This document shows positions 59,308 to 64,000 of a DNA stretch of 64,000 nucleotides, piece by piece (the first letter of the stretch is position 1; every line of letters begins with the position of its first letter). A model generated the notes under the pieces. That model had not been told where the DNA came from. It did no database searches and saw only the letters and a program-made list of their open reading frames with translations. Source of the DNA: Ophiura sarsii (Eukaryota > Echinodermata > Ophiuroidea > Amphilepidida > Ophiuridae); NCBI GenBank assembly GCA_035610835.1, contig CM069442.1:5244444-5308443 (forward strand). The letters are read 5' to 3'. The translations under genes were made by a program, and so were the position numbers.

Positions 59308-60704
59308 CACTGCAAAAAGGTTGCTTAAAATACGTTGCTAAAAGTACTTTTATTATCCGTTGGTTGACGTGTTGATTAAAATTCATTCAATATATACACA
59401 TGGAAAAAAGTATCGCATCACTTGTTGAAAAGTGCAAATGTGGGCTCGAATTTTGCCACCATGGTGTGATATGAAGGATCATTTGTTTGCGTAAGCTGTC
59501 CAACAAAATGTTATGCAATAAAAGGGCCACATTTTAGTTTGTGATGTAATCGATGTAATGTTTTTCAAGGCCAAAGGGAAAATGCATAAAACAAGTTTGG
59601 GTAAAACGCGATATTGAGAGGCCCAATGATTAATCTCTATAGTTGTAATCCTTGGTAACACATTCAAGTCTTCCAAGGTCAAAGGTCATCTGGGGTCAAA
59701 TTTCAAAAGTTGCCCGATTGTCCTCAAACATGAAAAAACTCCCTTTTTCGTACGCCCAACGGTTATGGGGTCAAAGGTCAAAATAGGTCAAATTTTAAAT
59801 AAGTTCAAATGACAAAAGCAATATTGCGGAAGAGTTGACCTAGGTCAAATAAATTTTTAAAAATCAACGGTGACCTCATCGTATATGCTAAATTTATGAG
59901 CAACAAAAAAATGGCATGTTTGGACTCATTCACTGCATTGTAGCCTATAACGTCTAAATGAAACATTTCTTGCGCCAAATACAGAACTAATATAATGACT
60001 ATTTTAAGTTTTTAAAGTCTATTCAATATCGAGTTATACCCAAACTTGTTTCATGCATGTTTTTGGACAAAAGCATGCATTTTCCCCTTGGCCTTGAAAA
60101 ACATCACATCGATTACGTCACAAACTAAAATGTGGCCCTTTTATTGCATAGCATTTTGTTGGACAGCTTACGCAAACAAATGATCCTTAATATCACACCA
60201 TGGTGGCAAAATTCGAGGCCACATTGCGCTCTTTTCAACAACAAAAAAGTGGTGCGATACTTTTTTCCATGTGTATATTTAGAAAGTTAGGCGTTGTATA
60301 AAAGTAAAATTCCCAGCGTTGAGCAATTCGTCGAAAACAATGTCCTTAAAATGTTGGTGGAAACTGTTTCTGTTGCTAAAATATGTTGCGTAAAAATATT
60401 CCACTTTGGCAACTGTTGCATGAGCATTGAGGACAATCACGCAACAGTTGATGCAAGTTACGCACATGTGAATTTTAGGCAACTGTTGTCCAAAAAAGCC
60501 AATTTCGTGAGCTGTTGCATACTTGAACAACCGTTGAGTGAATATAATTGCCTAACTTTTGAGTAACTAGAATTGTTCAACTGTTGGTGAAAACATGTTA
60601 TCCAACGGGTGTTGGGCAAATTTTACTTAACAGTTGAGCGGTTGCATACTTGAACAACATTGTGTAAAATGTTGAGTAAATATTTAAGCAACCTTTTTGC
60701 AGCG
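59308..60704. mobile_element. TIR element with GCAACTGTTG/CAACAGTTGC modules, interrupted by a fold-back
   Basis: Ends CACTGCAAAAAGGTTGCTTA and TAAGCAACCTTTTTGCAGCG. The right part carries a dozen GTTGC/GCAAC half-sites (for example GGCAACTGTTGCATGAGC). A second fold-back element (59392-60279) sits inside. A relative lies at 61255-61611. Confidence 0.8.
59392..60279. mobile_element. Fold-back element with ~230-bp arms
   Basis: The left arm ATATACACATGGAAAAAAGT through CTTTGGCC is mirrored at 60035-60279. The short centre has GGTCAAAGGTCA-type words like the array at 25.8-27 kb. No coding capacity. Confidence 0.85.
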
Positions 60705-61100
60705 CAGGACCACAATTAGATTTATTCTGTCTTGGCATCAAAAACGGAATACACTGACAAATAGTTTAAAATTGCCATCCTTGTTTGACATATATTTGTT
60801 CATGAATATCATTTCAACGGTGTTATAACGACGTCACTAGCGATGAATATTGAATAGTCGATTTTTATAGCCAAAAAATACACGACATGGACATATACTG
60901 AATAGTTCATGTCATGTGATCTATTTTGCACCAAAAGAATCACATAAATAAATATGTTTATGTATTATATAAGATGGACTATTTATACCTTCATACCCAG
61001 ATAGCAAGACTACGTTTGGCAAACGTTCACAGTAATAACACCATTGATATAGATGTCAGATATTATGTATAAGCCTATAGTTTAATAACATTAACAATAA

Positions 61101-61238
61101 ATTACCGATTCACTACCGAACGGGAATAGTGTATGTAACTCTGCTGCATCGCCTAGAATTCCAATTACAAGTTACCGGTTCACTACCGAGAGGAAGTGAT
61201 GTATGTAGCTCTGCTGCATCGCCCAGAATTCACATTAT
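61101..61238. repeat. Tandem duplication of ~75 bp
   Basis: TTACCG(A/G)TTCACTACCGA through CTCTGCTGCATCGCC occurs twice. Confidence 0.85.
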
Positions 61239-61254
61239 TTTGCCTACCGCGTGT

Positions 61255-61611
61255 TGCTATACAATAATGCTCAATATATAATAAAAACTTGACACAAATA
61301 AAATACCCAACATATGGCTATATTTGATAAATTAAGCAACAGTTGCTATACAAAAATGCTCAATATATAATGAAAACAATTCACAAATTAAGCAACAGTC
61401 ACAAAATGCCCAACAAATGGTTAATTAATAATACCCAACTGTTGTGTAATTAAAATTGTGCAACTGCTGAGTAAGTGGAATTGTTCAACTGTTGGTGAAA
61501 ACATGTTATCCACTGGTGTTGGGTAAATTTTACGCAACTGTTAAGCGGTTGCATACTTCAACAACGTTGTGTAAAATGTTGAGTAAATATTTAAGCAATC
61601 TTTTTGCAGTG
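61255..61611. mobile_element. GCAACTGTTG-module element, second copy (left end lost)
   Basis: The right 155 bp match 60550-60704 closely and end CTTTTTGCAGTG. The left part repeats GCTATACAATAATGCTCAAT twice and lacks the expected terminus. Confidence 0.75.
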
Positions 61612-61612
61612 A

Positions 61613-61862
61613 AGAGCGTGGTCAAAACCCATTTGTCCCACTTTTCAAGGAACACCCCGATGTGTTTAGCCTTTGCATTAATTCTTCACAAAGACTTAGG
61701 CAGTAAACCAAATTATCTTGGTCATATTGCAATAATACAAGTTCATTATTTACATAAACATTAATAAAAGTTCTTTGTTATAGTCCCGAGTTAGCGCACA
61801 GTTTCATGCATCGCACGGATGGTTTATTCCTTAAATCGGGACAAATGGGTCTGGACCACGCT
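61613..61862. mobile_element. MITE with GAGCGTGGTC ends
   Basis: Inverted ends GAGCGTGGTCAAAACCCATT and AATGGGT...GACCACGCTC bound about 250 bp, directly next to the preceding element. Confidence 0.8.
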
Positions 61863-62034
61863 CTATTCAAATCTTTGTATTTCAAAAAGTTTAAATTGGA
61901 TTGGTCTCCGAATTTACTTAATCAAGGTCAAGTATATATTGTTTGATATCCTTAAAAAAACTATCCATGTTTCCTACTTATTTCGTTATAAGCTCGCAAA
62001 CTTTTGAACCCAGTTTTTTGGGACACGCTGTATA

Positions 62035-62525
62035 CTGGAATGTAATATATAATATCGTCCAATACACCCAGTATCGTTCGATATTGGTACAAATATCGCT
62101 CGATACTGTCACATAAAATGTTCCAGTATTAACCGATACTGGAACAACCTTATGGACCATCGGTCGATATTATTGTGTAGGTAATAGCTGACTCGCTTGG
62201 CATACAAATGGAACACATGATAACTCAATTACGTACATTCAAACATTATTTATTAAATCAAACACGCCATTAACATAGACTATAACACGATAAATAACAG
62301 GCGTTGCAAGAATAAACAATAGGTGTGTTCTGCTCCGTGGGAACGATAGACTGGCCACGAATTGAGTGAACGCATCGATTATGTACTCATGCGACTATTC
62401 AAGTGATTCTAGAGTTTATACATCAATAAACATTTATAACAAACAGCGTCATAACAATATTGGTCACTAGTATGGACGTGTACCAGTATCGCCTGATACT
62501 GGCACATAAAGTCGTTCCATTATTG
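62035..62525. repeat. CCAGTATCG-module sequences, third locus
   Basis: Four or five CCAGTATCG/CGATACTGG words lie at 62035-62170 and two more at 62480-62510. No terminal repeats were identified, so this may be a decayed copy of the family at 11.4 and 18.3 kb. Confidence 0.6.
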
Positions 62526-62802
62526 TTAAGCAAGACACACCTTTGAAACTAAAAGTTAATTTTCACCCGATTTATGTTTGGTTGAACAGAATCCACTTGA
62601 ACCCAAATCCGCATTTTATCCCTTCTTTTTTAAAAGCTAAAATGTGTCTTTTTGGTTTTTGGATTTTGGGTGCAACCTACAAATCATGTCATACCAAAAT
62701 AAACTTTAAAGTTAACACGTTAACCCCCAAAATGTATGAAGACAATAAAGCACCTAAAAATGCGACGTGTTAACAAGATAGGAGATAAATAAATGAAATT
62801 CA

Positions 62803-62882
62803 TACAAGACAAGACAAGACAGGAAAAAACAAGACAAGACAAGACAAGACAAGACAAGACAAGACAAGACAAGACAAGACAA
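62803..62882. repeat. (AAGAC)n microsatellite
   Basis: About 15 copies of the pentamer with one interruption (AGGAAAAAAC). Confidence 0.97.
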
Positions 62883-62921
62883 GTGAAAGAGAGATAGTTA
62901 CAATTAATCTTGTATAAAGAA

Positions 62922-63230
62922 CTCAGCTGCTCGCGTTTTGATAAAGACTCGCACATTTGATCATATTACACCTACTCTTCGGAGTCTACACGGGTTACCT
63001 GTTCGCGAACGGATCCAATAAAACACTCTATACTTCTGACATAGAAAAGTTTAAACAATATGGCACCTTCTTATATAGCCGACCTTCTTTCTCCATATAC
63101 TCCTACTTGTAGTCTATAGGTCGTCAGAAAAGGGCTTATACTTGCAGGCGGAACAACATTCTCTTACGGAGATCGTGCTCTTTCTACTGTTGCTCCAACA
63201 CTTTGGAACTCTTTACCTATCGATGTTTGT
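62922..63230 (+). pseudogene. CR1/L2-like LINE reverse-transcriptase C-terminal relic
   Basis: It encodes SAARVLIKTRTFDHITPTLR and HGLPVRERIQ, then in another frame APSYIADLLSPYTPT and APTLWNSLP. These phrases are typical of the end of CR1/L2/Rex ORF2. A frameshift and stops (after ERIQ and in the SL*VV region) show it is dead. Confidence 0.85.
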
Positions 63231-63349
63231 CAGTGAAATTCTCTTCATCATACTGTTACGATCACCGCTACATTTTAGCTTATTAGCCATGACTGGCGTA
63301 GCAAGTGATCAAGGTCGAAATACCTATCGAGTTCACTCAAAAGTATAAA

Positions 63350-63862
63350 CAACAACAAACGTCTCTGGCTTTAACTATCAAATCAAGTATAAGGTTTATT
63401 CAACTAAGATACAAATGAATAGTCATTAATAATAAACAATATTCATGTCCTGGAATAAGTAGAGTCTTCTACTCATTCCACGATTATATAAATGTCCGGA
63501 CTTGGCCTAAGACTAGTCTAAATAAATAAGCATGCATGCATTTTGGGGAAATGTTCCATTAGAAGAGCTACAGTAGCATTCTGCGTTGCAGGCCTGTTAT
63601 ATACACCAGTTACCAAATCCTTAGTAGGTTGAATATTAAATAAAAGTTTGAGGAGAAGAACGCATCGTTTTTCAATGGAAGCTGATGTCTTTTCTTCAGC
63701 TAGCACATGTGTGTGTTATCATGGTGGTCGCCATTGATTCTCCTGCTAGAAAGAACCTGTCTCCCGGCAGCAGCCTGTCATCATACATAAGACTGTCTAA
63801 ACTATAGAGGGCAGTATTTCACTACTCCAGTGTTAAAATACTTAGGGATTCATCACATCTCC
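63350..63862 (-). mobile_element. Probable 3' LTR of a minus-strand LTR retrotransposon
   Basis: On the minus strand a polypurine tract (AAAGGGGGAGA at about 63872-63862) immediately precedes TGTGATGAATCC, the usual LTR start. An AATAAA signal lies about 400 bp on. The inner part of the element would lie beyond 63885 and outside the window. The exact 3' edge near 63350 is a guess. Confidence 0.5.
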
Positions 63863-64000
63863 CCCTTTAAAAGAAAGAAAGTTGTAGTGTAACAAAACTT
63901 TCGTTGTCTGAATACTCATGATGATATCAATGAAATACCGATCTGGTAATAGTGTCCATTGCAATATCACTCCAAATAATATAATTGAAGCGCTGCACAG

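Overview
The window is animal nuclear DNA: AT-rich, with small phase-matched exons joined by GT-AG introns, Pol III tRNA-type sequences and many transposable elements. It holds one host gene. That gene is a complete sulfonylurea-receptor-like ABC transporter (ABCC8/9 type) on the minus strand. The gene type, the tRNA-headed SINEs and the dense short TIR elements suggest a marine invertebrate, most likely an echinoderm or other invertebrate deuterostome. The species cannot be fixed from the sequence.

The gene runs from an ATG at 47827 down to a stop at 754. I rebuilt 31 coding exons by reading splice sites on the minus strand. Every junction is GT-AG and every phase agrees with its neighbour. 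The coding length is 4860 nt (1619 residues plus stop), close to the roughly 1580 residues of vertebrate SUR1. The order is TMD0 (exon 1), the L0 linker (exon 2), TMD1 (exons 3-9), a linker (exon 10), NBD1 (exons 11-16), TMD2 (exons 17-24) and NBD2 (exons 25-31). Both Walker A motifs, Q-loops, signature motifs, Walker B motifs and H-loops are readable. NBD1 has Asp where the catalytic Glu usually sits, as is usual in ABCC proteins.

The introns are loaded with mobile DNA: two families flanked by TTAA, a mariner-like element nested in one of them, a 2.2 kb fold-back insert that carries a tRNA-Asn gene, and a 4.55 kb TIR element with no evident coding capacity nested in a smaller MITE. They also hold an 18-bp pyrimidine/purine minisatellite and a roughly 1.2 kb field of AGGTCA-like half-sites. 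Several unrelated TIR or fold-back elements share one architecture: their interiors are arrays of one short self-complementary module. The modules include GACTAG/CTAGTC, CCAGTATCG/CGATACTGG, GGTTGCCCG/CGGGCAACC, GCAACTGTTG/CAACAGTTGC, GTGTATTTTGTAC and GAGTGGAAA.

Upstream of the gene (47.85-64 kb) I found no host exon. This part holds decayed LINE pieces (L1/Tx1-like at 50-51.5 kb and 57 kb, CR1/L2-like at 63 kb), tRNA-derived SINE heads, MITEs, long palindromes, an AAGAC microsatellite and, at the right edge, what looks like the 3' LTR of a minus-strand LTR retrotransposon whose body lies beyond the window.
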